This document shows, piece by piece, positions 1 through 7,331 of a DNA stretch of 40,092 nucleotides. The DNA comes from Arthrobacter sp. (GTDB lineage Bacteria > Actinomycetota > Actinomycetes > Actinomycetales > Micrococcaceae), in assembly GCF_031179385.1 (NCBI RefSeq), contig NZ_JAPSHV010000013.1:1-40092 (forward strand), read 5' to 3'. Positions within the stretch are counted from its first letter, which is position 1, and every line of letters begins with the position of its first letter. The notes beneath the pieces are model-generated. The model did not search any database. It was given only the letters and a program-made list of their open reading frames with translations, and was not told the DNA's origin. A program made the position numbers and the translations under genes.

Positions 1-389
1 TCGACCAGGCCGGCACCTGGTGGTGGCTTGCAGCCAGCGCTCCCCACTCCGGCACGCCGCTGGATCTGATGCACACCGCTGGTACGGCAGCGGCCGTCGT
101 CGGGCTCTGCCTCGTGGTGACACGTCGGCTGCCCTGGCTGCTGCTGCCGCTGTCGGCTCCCGGTGCAATGACGCTGACCCTTTACTCCCTGCACATCTGG
201 GTAATGAGTATCGTCGACCAGCAGGAGGTTCCCCTGGACCCTGCGCCGGTCTACTGGGCCCAGGTGACCGTCTTCGTTGCCCTTGGGCTGCTGGTGCGGA
301 AACTAGGCGCGCGCGGGCCGCTGGAATTTGTAGCGGCCGGCGCAAGCGACGCGGCCCGCTCGCCGAGCAGGGCACGAAGGGCCGGCTAG
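1..389 (+). CDS. C-terminal end of a DUF418/DUF1624-like multi-pass membrane protein (5' end outside window)
   Basis: The open frame enters from the left edge, with codons in phase from base 3, and ends at TAG 387-389. The visible part has a Trp-rich stretch followed by HSGTP, then hydrophobic segments including GAMTLTLYSLHIWVMS. This pattern is typical of the last membrane helices of DUF418 or heparan-glucosaminide acetyltransferase-like (DUF1624) proteins of actinobacteria. The tail is Ala/Arg-rich and cytoplasmic-looking. The substrate cannot be told. The gene converges on the next one, and their stop codons overlap in the tetranucleotide CTAG at 386-389, so no terminator lies between them. 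The family call rests on recognition of the C-terminal segment alone. Confidence 0.6.
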   Translation, partial: DQAGTWWWLAASAPHSGTPLDLMHTAGTAAAVVGLCLVVTRRLPWLLLPLSAPGAMTLTLYSLHIWVMSIVDQQEVPLDPAPVYWAQVTVFVALGLLVRKLGARGPLEFVAAGASDAARSPSRARRAG

Positions 390-862
390 TCCGCTTCCCC
401 GCGGAAAAGCTTCGCTGCGTGACGCATTGAGCGGCGTGCGCGCGTGCGGTCGCCGGCGGCGTCGTAGGCGCATGAGAGCCGGAACCAGGAACGCCAGTCG
501 CCCGGATTGGCTTCGGCTTCCGCCTGGTACGCGGGGAACTGCGCATCGGCTGCCTCCCGCACGATGCGGCCCGCAGGCGTGCGTGGCAGGTCATCCACCG
601 GCAAACCGCCCTCCGAGTCGAGTGTGGACGCCATCCGCTCGGTCTGGGCGCCGAACGAGAGTTCCCGAACCAGGGCCCATGCGCCGATCATCGGAAGGAG
701 GAGGTAGGCCACACCAAGCGCCTTGGCGACGGGATCCGGATCGGTCAGCAGGATCACGCTTCGCTGCAGTGCGACTATGAGCCAGAAAGCAAGGAGAACA
801 GTGACGAAGACCACGCCTATTTTGACGCGATGTTTCTTCAGAAAGTCCACAGTCTGCATCAC
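386..862 (-). CDS. Small membrane protein with a TPR-like cytoplasmic tail, unknown function
   Basis: A 158-residue protein with two N-terminal hydrophobic helices (about residues 13-35 and 46-66). A soluble tail follows, ending in a single tetratricopeptide-like unit (NPGDWRSWFRLSCAYDAAGD, then RARRSMRHAAKLF). The start can be GTG at 862, whose GTGA overlaps the dapB stop, or ATG at 859 directly after it. Either way the gene is translationally coupled to dapB and lies in its operon. I do not recognise a named family. The coupling suggests a widely kept passenger of dapB rather than a lysine-pathway enzyme; that is inference. Confidence 0.75.
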   Translation of the reverse strand: MMQTVDFLKKHRVKIGVVFVTVLLAFWLIVALQRSVILLTDPDPVAKALGVAYLLLPMIGAWALVRELSFGAQTERMASTLDSEGGLPVDDLPRTPAGRIVREAADAQFPAYQAEAEANPGDWRSWFRLSCAYDAAGDRTRARRSMRHAAKLFRGEAD

Positions 863-1617
863 GCCTGCAGGTCCAGGTAACCGTCCAGGCCCACGGTGAG
901 GCCAGGACGCGAACTCACCTCGCGGACCCCGAGCAGCACGCCCGGCATGAAGGACTCGCGGTGGAACGAGTCGTGGCGGATGGTCAGCTGCTCGCCGACG
1001 CCCCCGAAGAGGACCTCCTGGTGCGCTACGAGACCCCGCAAGCGCACGGAGTGAACACGGACGCCGTCGACGTCACAGCCGCGGGCACCGTCGCGTGCCG
1101 TTCGGGTGGCATCCGGGCTCGCGGCGAGCCCGGCCTCGCGACGCGCGTCGGCAATGAGAGCCGCCGTCCGCTCCGCCGTGCCTGACGGTGCATCCACTTT
1201 GTCCGGGTGGTGGAGTTCGATGAGCTCAACCGATTCGAAGTACCGCGCCGCCCGGGCGGCGAAGGCCGTTGCGAGCACCGAGCCGAGGGCGAAGTTGGGC
1301 GCGATCAGCACACCGACGTGGCGGTTCCGGTCCAGCAATCCCTCGAGACGACCGATTCGTTCCTCGTCCCAGCCGGTGGTCCCGACGACGGCGTGAATGC
1401 CGTGCTCGACGGCGAACGCCACGTTGTGTTCGGTGCTCTCCGGCACCGTGAGGTCCACAATCACCTGCGCGCCAGCTGTCACAATGTCCTCGAGTGAATC
1501 TGTCCTGCCAAGGGCAGCGACTAGTCGGAGGTCAGCAGCAGCATCGATAGCCTTGACGGCCTCGGTACCCATGCGGCCGGAGGCGCCAAGAACGGCAACG
1601 GAAGTCGGTTGAGTCAT
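859..1617 (-). CDS. dapB: 4-hydroxy-tetrahydrodipicolinate reductase
   Basis: A 252-residue cytoplasmic enzyme of the diaminopimelate/lysine pathway. It reduces the DapA product with NAD(P)H and so feeds cell-wall cross-link and lysine synthesis. Seen directly: the N-terminal nucleotide-binding motif GASGRMG, a central ELHHPDKVDAPSGTA segment carrying the catalytic His and Lys, and a normal family length. The ATG at 1617 has no Shine-Dalgarno sequence (AGCCCC precedes it). A TANNNT hexamer, TAGGCT at 1625-1630 on the minus strand, lies exactly 7 bases upstream, which suggests leaderless transcription. A nested hairpin separates the gene from moaE. In many actinobacteria dapB directly follows the M16 peptidase gene; here the molybdenum genes lie between them. 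Confidence 0.95.
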   Translation of the reverse strand: MTQPTSVAVLGASGRMGTEAVKAIDAAADLRLVAALGRTDSLEDIVTAGAQVIVDLTVPESTEHNVAFAVEHGIHAVVGTTGWDEERIGRLEGLLDRNRHVGVLIAPNFALGSVLATAFAARAARYFESVELIELHHPDKVDAPSGTAERTAALIADARREAGLAASPDATRTARDGARGCDVDGVRVHSVRLRGLVAHQEVLFGGVGEQLTIRHDSFHRESFMPGVLLGVREVSSRPGLTVGLDGYLDLQA

Positions 1618-1624
1618 GGGGCTA

Positions 1625-1630
1625 AGCCTA
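1625..1630 (-). promoter_or_regulatory. Candidate -10 element for leaderless dapB
   Basis: TAGGCT on the minus strand, followed by 7 bases and then the dapB ATG. This fits the TANNNT spacing of actinobacterial leaderless promoters. No good -35 hexamer was found. Confidence 0.35.
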
Positions 1631-1677
1631 CTGGCCGAGGGTCTCGCGCCGAGCGCCAGCGAGACGTGGGAGGCCAG
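1631..1677 (-). other. Nested hairpin between moaE and dapB
   Basis: Outer arms CTGGCC (1631-1636) and GGCCAG (1672-1677) enclose inner arms GTCTCGC (1641-1647) and GCGAGAC (1659-1665), with an 11-base loop. It lies in the 78-base gap after the moaE stop. There is no U-rich tail, so it may be a weak or factor-dependent terminator that insulates dapB. Confidence 0.45.
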
Positions 1678-1695
1678 CAGGCGCTACTGGTCCGG

Positions 1696-2127
1696 TCAGC
1701 CCTCGACGCCGACCCATTCGACCGAGCCGTCCGCGAAGAACTGCTCCTTCCAGATGGGGGCGCGGGCCTTGACGGTGTCGACGAGCTCAGTACACGCTGC
1801 AAATGCTTCGCCGCGGTGGCCCGAGGCCACGGCTGCGACCAGGGCCGGATCCCCAATCGCCAACGGGCCGGTGCGGTGCGCCACCCAGATCCGGATGCCT
1901 TTGTACTTTTCGGCGATTTCCGCGGCGATCTCGGCGATCACGTTTCCCGCGGAAGGGTGGGCGCTGTAGCCCAGGCGGTCAACCTGCCGGCCGCCGTCGT
2001 GGTTGCGCACCACTCCCCCGAAGCCCACCACCGCTCCGCAGTCAGCGGAACCTACGACGCTGAGGGCAAGATTCAGGTCGAGGGGCTCGGCGGAAACGCC
2101 GGCGTACAGGACAGTGCTAGTGCTCAT
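1696..2127 (-). CDS. moaE: Molybdopterin synthase catalytic subunit MoaE
   Basis: A 143-residue large subunit of molybdopterin synthase. With MoaD it transfers two sulfurs to cyclic pyranopterin monophosphate to make the dithiolene of molybdopterin. The family signature is clear: FGGVVRNHDGG near the N-terminus, then HRTGPLAIGD, HRGEAFAAC and the Lys-containing VKARAPIWKEQFFADG near the end. The ATG at 2127 matches the usual family N-terminus and overlaps the end of mog by 11 bases. An upstream in-frame extension to 2256 is rejected because it would read through mog. Its partner moaD is on the opposite strand at 5592. Confidence 0.95.
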   Translation of the reverse strand: MSTSTVLYAGVSAEPLDLNLALSVVGSADCGAVVGFGGVVRNHDGGRQVDRLGYSAHPSAGNVIAEIAAEIAEKYKGIRIWVAHRTGPLAIGDPALVAAVASGHRGEAFAACTELVDTVKARAPIWKEQFFADGSVEWVGVEG

Positions 2128-2599
2128 GGCTTCCCTCAAGTTGCTCGCAGATGTGGTCAAGAACGGGGTCCAGTACGTCCAGGCCGTCCTGGACTGCCCC
2201 CGGCGATCCCGGGAGATTGATGACGAAGGTGGAGCCGGACACTCCGGCAAATCCACGGCTCAATGCGGCCATGGGAGTCTTTGCGGCTCCTGCCCGACGG
2301 ACCGCCTCCATGATTCCCGGCAACGAACGGGTGAGGAAGGGTTCGGTGAGCTCAGGGGTGACGTCGTCGGCGCTCAGGCCAGTGCCTCCGCTGGTGATGA
2401 GCACGGACGGTGCGCCGCCAAGGCAGAGGGCGAGGGCCTCGCGCACTGCATCGCCGTCAGGAACCACTTCCGCACGCTGCACGGCGTAGCCCTTTCCCAC
2501 CAGCCAGCGCTGGATCAGGGGCGCGCATTCGTCCTCGTACACGCCTGCCGCGGCACGCGTCGACGCGATGATCAGCGCGGCTGTCCTGGGGGAACTCAT
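2117..2599 (-). CDS. mog: MogA/MoaB-family molybdopterin adenylyltransferase
   Basis: A 160-residue protein of the MoCF-binding fold. It adenylates molybdopterin before metal insertion by MoeA. Visible motifs are [15 protein letters not shown], the conserved substrate-binding loop, and [11 protein letters not shown] towards the end. It overlaps moaC by 4 bases and moaE by 11, so it sits in the moeA-moaC-mog-moaE operon. Mog and MoaB proteins cannot be separated safely from sequence alone. As the only stand-alone member here, it is probably the functional adenylyltransferase. Confidence 0.9.
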   Translation of the reverse strand: MSSPRTAALIIASTRAAAGVYEDECAPLIQRWLVGKGYAVQRAEVVPDGDAVREALALCLGGAPSVLITSGGTGLSADDVTPELTEPFLTRSLPGIMEAVRRAGAAKTPMAALSRGFAGVSGSTFVINLPGSPGAVQDGLDVLDPVLDHICEQLEGSHEH

Positions 2600-3075
2600 G
2601 CGATCCAGTCCCCGCTCTTTCCGCCCGATTTCGCCAGGACCCGAATGTCCGTGACGACGGCGTGCTTGTCCACGGCCTTGATCATGTCGTAGAGCGTCAG
2701 GGCGGCAACGGACGCCGCAGTCAATGCCTCCATCTCAACGCCGGTCACAGCGGTGGTCTTCACCGTTGCCGTCACGACGACCGCGTCGCCGTCCGGGGCG
2801 AAGTCCAGGGTCACCTTGCTCAACGGCAACGGGTGGCACAGCGGTATCAGCGTCGAGGTCTGCTTGGCCGCCATGATTCCCGCTATGCGGGCCACCGCGA
2901 GGGCGTCTCCCTTGGGAAGGTCGCCGTCCACGATCAGCGCGATGACTTCCGGGGTTGTCCGCAGGACGCTCTGAGCGGTTGCCTCACGCGCGGTAACCGC
3001 CTTCGCCGATACGTCGACCATGTGTGCTGAGCCGTCGTCGCGCACATGGGTCAGCCGGGCTTGGGGTTCGGTCAT
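2596..3075 (-). CDS. moaC: Cyclic pyranopterin monophosphate synthase MoaC
   Basis: A 159-residue enzyme acting after MoaA. It converts 3',8-cyclo-dihydro-GTP to cyclic pyranopterin monophosphate. Characteristic segments are [34 protein letters not shown] with the active-site His, and [20 protein letters not shown] followed by the catalytic Lys in MIKAVDK. Family length is normal. The ATG at 3075 overlaps the moeA stop by 4 bases, and the stop overlaps the mog start by 4. Confidence 0.97.
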   Translation of the reverse strand: MTEPQARLTHVRDDGSAHMVDVSAKAVTAREATAQSVLRTTPEVIALIVDGDLPKGDALAVARIAGIMAAKQTSTLIPLCHPLPLSKVTLDFAPDGDAVVVTATVKTTAVTGVEMEALTAASVAALTLYDMIKAVDKHAVVTDIRVLAKSGGKSGDWIA

Positions 3076-4382
3076 GTCAGCGCCTCTCGGTTGGGATTAC
3101 TGGGATGAAGTGGTTGCACGCCGCCGCGGAGCTCGCTGAGCAGCCATACGGCAACCGGTGTGCCCGCCTCCACAGTGCCCGTTCCGACGGGCAGGTGCAC
3201 AAGCGCGTTCGATCCGGCAAGGGCGTGCAGGAGGTGGGAACCTGGCCCGCCAAGCAGCGTAACGTCTCCGATCCCCTCCCCCTGGCCGGTTCGGTCTGTG
3301 TAGAGCCCCCGGCGGACCTGGTGCTTATTTTCCGGCGAACGGACGTCCTCGGTGAGCCGTGCCGGCAGGCAGACCCGGTTACCCGGTATCCCGGTAACTG
3401 TGCTGAGCGCGGGCCGGAGGAACATTTCGAAGGAGACCAGCGCGCTCACCGGGTTGCCTGGGAACCCGAGGAAGGGCACTCCGTTGATGGTACCGATGGC
3501 CTGCGGCCCGCCGGGCTGCATGGACACCGACAGGAACTCGACGCTGCTGTCTGCCAGCGCCTGCTTGACCACTTCATAGGCACCCTGGCTGATGCCGCCG
3601 GTACTCAGGATGAGATTGACCGGCCGGCCGATGGACTGCAGTGCCTCCCTCAGCTTCTCCGGATTGTCAGCCACGATGCTGTGGAGCTGTACTTCCGCGC
3701 CCGCCTCTTCAAGTGCCGTCGTCAGCAGTGTGGTGTTGGCGTCGAAAATCCGGCCGGGGGCAAGCGCGGTGCCGGGTTCCTGGACTTCGTCGCCCGTGCT
3801 GAGGAGCAACACGAGGAATCGTGGTCGCACGGACACCGTTGCCAGGCCGCAGGCCGCCACCAGACCGAGCTGCGCGGGCCCCAGCAGGGTCCCCGCCTCC
3901 AGGGCGATACTTCCAGCCGCAACATCGCTGCCTGCGCGCCGGATGAAGGAGCCCTCCTCGACGGCGGGCAACTCCACCGTGAGCTCGGAGTTCCGATACT
4001 GAGTGGTGGTGGGGAACAGGGAGGGCACCGCCCGCTCGATCGGTACGACGGCGGCTGCCCCCTCCGGGAGCATGGCTCCCGTCATGATGGGTGCGGCAGA
4101 ACCAGGCAGAAGTACATCGGGTTTGGCACCGGCAGGCACCGGGGGCGCGACCGAGAACCGCCGGGCCTCGGAGCCATCGAGGTCAGCGTGGTGGACCGCG
4201 TAGCCGTCCATCTGCGAGTTGTCGAAGGGAGGCAGGCTCACGGGGGCGCGCAGGTCCTCAGCGAGCACCCGTCCCCGCGCCGCCCTGAGGGGCAGCATTT
4301 CGGCCGTCCGGTCGGCGAAGGCGCTGCTGTACCTCAGCAGTCCGAGTACGGCCTGCTGATGTTCCTCGACTGTTCGTGTCAT
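3072..4382 (-). CDS. moeA: Molybdopterin molybdotransferase MoeA
   Basis: A 436-residue enzyme that inserts molybdate into adenylated molybdopterin. Motifs in order: [10 protein letters not shown] and [11 protein letters not shown] in the N-terminal part, [19 protein letters not shown], the MoCF domain with STGDEV and STGGIS, then QPGGPQAIG and [11 protein letters not shown], and a C-terminal beta domain. I place the start at ATG 4382, with GGGG six bases upstream, rather than TTG 4400, which has no ribosome site. It is the first gene of its operon and diverges from moaA across a 149-base control region containing a perfect palindrome. Confidence 0.95.
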   Translation of the reverse strand: MTRTVEEHQQAVLGLLRYSSAFADRTAEMLPLRAARGRVLAEDLRAPVSLPPFDNSQMDGYAVHHADLDGSEARRFSVAPPVPAGAKPDVLLPGSAAPIMTGAMLPEGAAAVVPIERAVPSLFPTTTQYRNSELTVELPAVEEGSFIRRAGSDVAAGSIALEAGTLLGPAQLGLVAACGLATVSVRPRFLVLLLSTGDEVQEPGTALAPGRIFDANTTLLTTALEEAGAEVQLHSIVADNPEKLREALQSIGRPVNLILSTGGISQGAYEVVKQALADSSVEFLSVSMQPGGPQAIGTINGVPFLGFPGNPVSALVSFEMFLRPALSTVTGIPGNRVCLPARLTEDVRSPENKHQVRRGLYTDRTGQGEGIGDVTLLGGPGSHLLHALAGSNALVHLPVGTGTVEAGTPVAVWLLSELRGGVQPLHPSNPNREALT

Positions 4383-4420
4383 TGTGCCCCGTTGTATCAA
4401 GCCGCGCGGACATTACGTGG

Positions 4421-4440
4421 TGTGCATGCGATGATGCACA
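4421..4440. promoter_or_regulatory. Perfect palindrome between moeA and moaA, candidate operator
   Basis: Half-sites TGTGCAT (4421-4427) and ATGCACA (4434-4440) are separated by GCGATG. Size and symmetry suit a dimeric transcription factor acting on both divergent molybdenum operons. It does not resemble the Escherichia coli ModE site. A second small palindrome, CCCAG-N5-CTGGG, follows at 4442-4456. The regulator is unknown. Confidence 0.5.
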
Positions 4441-4519
4441 TCCCAGCCTAGCTGGGGCGCGTCCCGCGAAGCTCCCCGAGCCTTGGGATAAATAAATGGA
4501 GGGCCTGAGACAAAGGGCG

Positions 4520-4525
4520 TAATGT
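4520..4525 (+). promoter_or_regulatory. Candidate -10 element for moaA
   Basis: TAATGT lies 6 bases before the moaA ATG. The nearest Shine-Dalgarno-like run, AAAGGG at 4512-4517, is too far away (14 bases), so leaderless expression is plausible. Confidence 0.3.
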
Positions 4526-4531
4526 CGGACT

Positions 4532-5608
4532 ATGGCAATCCCACTTGGCAGCCCTACCGTGCGCGCGAATATGCCTGCGCCCGATGCCGGGCTGGTTGAT
4601 TCCTACGGGCGCAGGGCCACAGACATGCGCTTATCCCTCACCGACAAGTGCAATCTTCGCTGCACCTACTGCATGCCGGCCGAGGGTCTGGAATGGCTGC
4701 AGAAGGACCAGGTGCTCTCCCGCGAGGAAATTGTCCGGCTGGTCGCCATAGGAGTGAACATATTGGGCATCCGCGAACTTCGCCTGACGGGCGGTGAGCC
4801 GCTGGTGCGGGCGGACCTGATCGACATCATCGCCGATATCCGCGCCCAGCACCCTGACCTACCGGTATCGCTGACGACCAACGGCCTGGGCCTGGACAAG
4901 AAAGCTCAACGCCTCAAGGACGCCGGCCTGACCCGGATCAACGTTTCCATGGATTCGCTGCACCCGGACACCTTCGCCCAGCTGACCCGCCGGCCTTTCC
5001 TCGACCGGGTTCTGCGCGGTATCGAGGCGGCTGCCGCCGTCGGTCTCGGGCTGGTCAAAATCAACGCCGTACTCATGCGCGGAATCAACGACCACGAGGC
5101 GCCGGACCTGCTGGAGTGGGCTGTCTTACGTGGATTCGAACTGCGTTTCATCGAGCAGATGCCCCTCGACGCCGATCACGGATGGACCCGTGACGGGATG
5201 ATCACCGCTTCCGAGATCCGAGAACGTCTCACCGAACGGTTCGTGCTCACGCCCGACCCGCGGAACCGCGACGGTGCCCCCGCCGAACGGTGGGAGGTGC
5301 GCAGGCCGGAAGCGCCCGACGTCGTTATCGGCACCGTGGGAATCATCGCCTCCGTGACGGAGCCCTTCTGTGCAGATTGCAGGCGCACGCGCGTCACGGC
5401 CGAGGGCAAGATCATGAGCTGCCTGTTCTCCCGCGAAGAAACAGATTTGCGGGACCTGCTGCGCTCGGGCGCCGACGACGACGCCATCGCCCGGCGTTGG
5501 CAGGAAGCAATGTGGGCCAAGCCCAAGGCGCACGGCATGGACCATACCGGCCTTGGGGCTGCCGACTTCGTGCAGCCCGACCGCTCCATGAGTGCGATTG
5601 GCGGCTGA
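4532..5608 (+). CDS. moaA: GTP 3',8-cyclase MoaA (radical SAM)
   Basis: A 358-residue radical SAM enzyme that starts molybdenum cofactor synthesis by rearranging GTP. The SAM cluster cysteines are C40, C44 and C47 in CNLRCTYCMP, followed by RLTGGEPLVR. The second, GTP-binding iron-sulfur cluster is C280, C283 and C297 in FCADCRRTR...MSCLF. The C-terminus ends in the conserved Gly-Gly (SAIGG), which is needed for activity in the family. All key residues are intact. moaD begins inside its last 17 bases. The first ATG gives the usual short MoaA leader; an internal ATG at 4571 is possible but less likely. Confidence 0.97.
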   Translation: MAIPLGSPTVRANMPAPDAGLVDSYGRRATDMRLSLTDKCNLRCTYCMPAEGLEWLQKDQVLSREEIVRLVAIGVNILGIRELRLTGGEPLVRADLIDIIADIRAQHPDLPVSLTTNGLGLDKKAQRLKDAGLTRINVSMDSLHPDTFAQLTRRPFLDRVLRGIEAAAAVGLGLVKINAVLMRGINDHEAPDLLEWAVLRGFELRFIEQMPLDADHGWTRDGMITASEIRERLTERFVLTPDPRNRDGAPAERWEVRRPEAPDVVIGTVGIIASVTEPFCADCRRTRVTAEGKIMSCLFSREETDLRDLLRSGADDDAIARRWQEAMWAKPKAHGMDHTGLGAADFVQPDRSMSAIGG

Positions 5609-5861
5609 ATTGCTGGTTCGATACTTCGGCGCGGCCCAGGCGGCCGCCGGCGTCCCTGAAGAACGCCTCGATCTGGACGGCGTGGCGCTTTCGGAGGTGC
5701 TGGGCGAGATCCGCAGCCTCCACCCCGACGGCGATCCGTCCATGGCAAAGGTTCTGGAACGAAGCAGCTTCCTGCTCAACGAGGTTGCGCTGCGCGACCA
5801 TACCGCACCACTGGGACGCGGCGACGTTCTCGATGTCCTGCCGCCGTTCGCCGGGGGCTAG
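5592..5861 (+). CDS. moaD: Molybdopterin synthase sulfur-carrier subunit MoaD
   Basis: An 89-residue ubiquitin-like ThiS/MoaD protein. It carries the thiocarboxylate sulfur for molybdopterin synthase and ends in the required Gly-Gly (VLDVLPPFAGG). It starts at GTG 5592, overlapping moaA by 17 bases, so the two are translationally coupled. No MoeB/MoeZ-type activating enzyme is in the window and must be encoded elsewhere. The DNA for its last residues forms one arm of a 15-bp inverted repeat. Confidence 0.93.
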   Translation: MRLAAELLVRYFGAAQAAAGVPEERLDLDGVALSEVLGEIRSLHPDGDPSMAKVLERSSFLLNEVALRDHTAPLGRGDVLDVLPPFAGG

Positions 5862-5875
5862 GCGGCAGGACATCG
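5831..5875. terminator. 15-bp inverted repeat at the end of moaD, candidate bidirectional terminator
   Basis: CGATGTCCTGCCGCC (5831-5845) and GGCGGCAGGACATCG (5861-5875) are perfectly complementary with a 15-base loop that holds the moaD stop codon. It lies between convergent moaD and the M16 peptidase gene. No strong U tract follows in either direction. A smaller hairpin (GGCCTG/CAGGCC, 5878-5893) spans the stop of the peptidase gene. Confidence 0.5.
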
Positions 5876-5884
5876 CCGGCCTGG

Positions 5885-7252
5885 CTACAGGCCCAGCTCC
5901 GCCTCGCTGTCGAACGGTCCAACGACCGTGATAGTCCGGGGTGCATCAGCGAGCTGCCGTGCGAGCGCCTGCACCTGATCCGCAGTCACAGCCCGGACGC
6001 GCTCCAGCGTAAGGTCAAGCCCGAGGAACTCGCCGCTGACCAGCTCCGCGCGGCCCAGTCGGGTCATCCGCGAACCGCTGTCTTCGAGGGAAAGCACCAT
6101 GCCGCCGGAGAGCTGACCGACCGCACGCCTGAGTTCCTCGTCGCTGACGCCCTCCGATGCCAGCCGCTCGAGCTCCGCGCTGAGCAGGCCGATAACCTGG
6201 CCCGTCTTCGCCGGGCTACACCCGGCATACATGGCGAAATAACCTGCGTCGGCGTACGACGCCGAGAAAGAGTAGGTCGAGTAGGCGAGCCCACGCTTCT
6301 CCCGGATCTCCTGGAAGAGACGGGAGGACATGCCCCCGCCGAGCACCGCGTTGAGGACGCTCATCACGAAGCGCCGATCGTCCGTGGCCGTCAGTGCCGG
6401 ACAGCCCACCAGGACATTCGCCTGCTCCACTGCGCGCCGGATCACGTGCACTCCACCGCTGTCCTTGAGCACGGTAGGCTCCGGCGCACGCCTGGGAACG
6501 GGGGCGGCGTCTGCTGCAAGCGTCCACCCCGCCCGTTCAAGCGCCTGCACGACGAGTGAGCATACGACGTCGTGATCCAGTCCTCCGGCCGCCGTCACCA
6601 CCAGTTCCTCCGGACGGTAGTAGCGGCGGTAGTGGTCAAGGACGGAGTCGCGCGAGATGGCCTTGATAGCGTCAGGGGTCCCGCCGATGGGGCGCCCAAG
6701 CGGGTGTGCGCCCAGGACGGCTTCGACAAATTTTTCGTGCGCGACGTCGGACGGGTCGTCGCTGTCCATCGCGATCTCTTCCAGGATGACGTGGCGCTCC
6801 TGCTCCAGTTCCTCCGGATCGATGACGGCCGATGTCACCATGTCCGCGATGACATCTATCGCCATCGGGAGGTCGGAATCGAGAACCCTCGCGTAGTAGC
6901 AGGTATTTTCCTTGGCGGTCGCAGCGTTCGATTCTCCCCCGACCTCATCAAAGGCGGCGGCGATATCAAGCGCGGTCCGCCGTTGTGTTCCCTTGAACAG
7001 CAGGTGCTCGAGGAAGTGCGTGGAACCATGCTCTCCGTCGGCTTCGTCGCGGGAACCGACGCCCACCCAGAAACCGATGCTCGCCGACCGCTGCCCGGGC
7101 ATTGCCTCGGTCAGTACACGGACACCACCGGGCAGCACAGAGCGGCGGACCACCGCTCCCCCCTGTGCTCCCGCAACGAGCATGGAAGAGTGCTCGGAAC
7201 CGCCCGTCACCAATGGAAGTAGGACGGGTGAGCCCTGGCCTGTTTCAGTCAT
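5885..7252 (-). CDS. M16-family zinc metallopeptidase (processing-protease-like)
   Basis: A 455-residue single-chain M16B peptidase. The inverted zinc motif HFLEH is at residues 79-83, with the third ligand Glu near 159 in RHVILEEIAMD, the expected 76-residue spacing. A second, non-catalytic half follows with a conserved RGLAYSTYSF-type segment. Members with this position next to pnp are common in Gram-positive bacteria, usually called insulinase-like or mitochondrial-processing-peptidase-like; the physiological substrate is generally unknown. A strong GAGGAGAA ribosome site precedes ATG 7252. A long hairpin separates it from pnp, so expression may come partly from pnp read-through. Confidence 0.92.
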   Translation of the reverse strand: MTETGQGSPVLLPLVTGGSEHSSMLVAGAQGGAVVRRSVLPGGVRVLTEAMPGQRSASIGFWVGVGSRDEADGEHGSTHFLEHLLFKGTQRRTALDIAAAFDEVGGESNAATAKENTCYYARVLDSDLPMAIDVIADMVTSAVIDPEELEQERHVILEEIAMDSDDPSDVAHEKFVEAVLGAHPLGRPIGGTPDAIKAISRDSVLDHYRRYYRPEELVVTAAGGLDHDVVCSLVVQALERAGWTLAADAAPVPRRAPEPTVLKDSGGVHVIRRAVEQANVLVGCPALTATDDRRFVMSVLNAVLGGGMSSRLFQEIREKRGLAYSTYSFSASYADAGYFAMYAGCSPAKTGQVIGLLSAELERLASEGVSDEELRRAVGQLSGGMVLSLEDSGSRMTRLGRAELVSGEFLGLDLTLERVRAVTADQVQALARQLADAPRTITVVGPFDSEAELGL

Positions 7253-7271
7253 AACTTCTCCTCAACGCCAG

Positions 7272-7305
7272 CGGCTCCGCGGCGAATCAGTTCGCCGCGG
7301 AGCCG
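7272..7305 (-). terminator. 15-bp perfect hairpin between pnp and the M16 peptidase gene
   Basis: Arms CGGCTCCGCGGCGAA (7272-7286) and TTCGCCGCGGAGCCG (7291-7305) enclose a TCAG loop. It sits 26 bases after the pnp stop and just upstream of the peptidase ribosome site. The minus-strand tail is not U-rich, so it may stabilise the pnp message or partly attenuate, rather than terminate fully. Confidence 0.55.
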
Positions 7306-7331
7306 TTGGTTTGTGCTTGTCAGCGTGTCCG

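Noticed and set aside
3024-4451. A 475-codon plus-strand frame opposite moeA
   Set aside because: moeA is certain by motifs; the opposite frame has none and no ribosome site.
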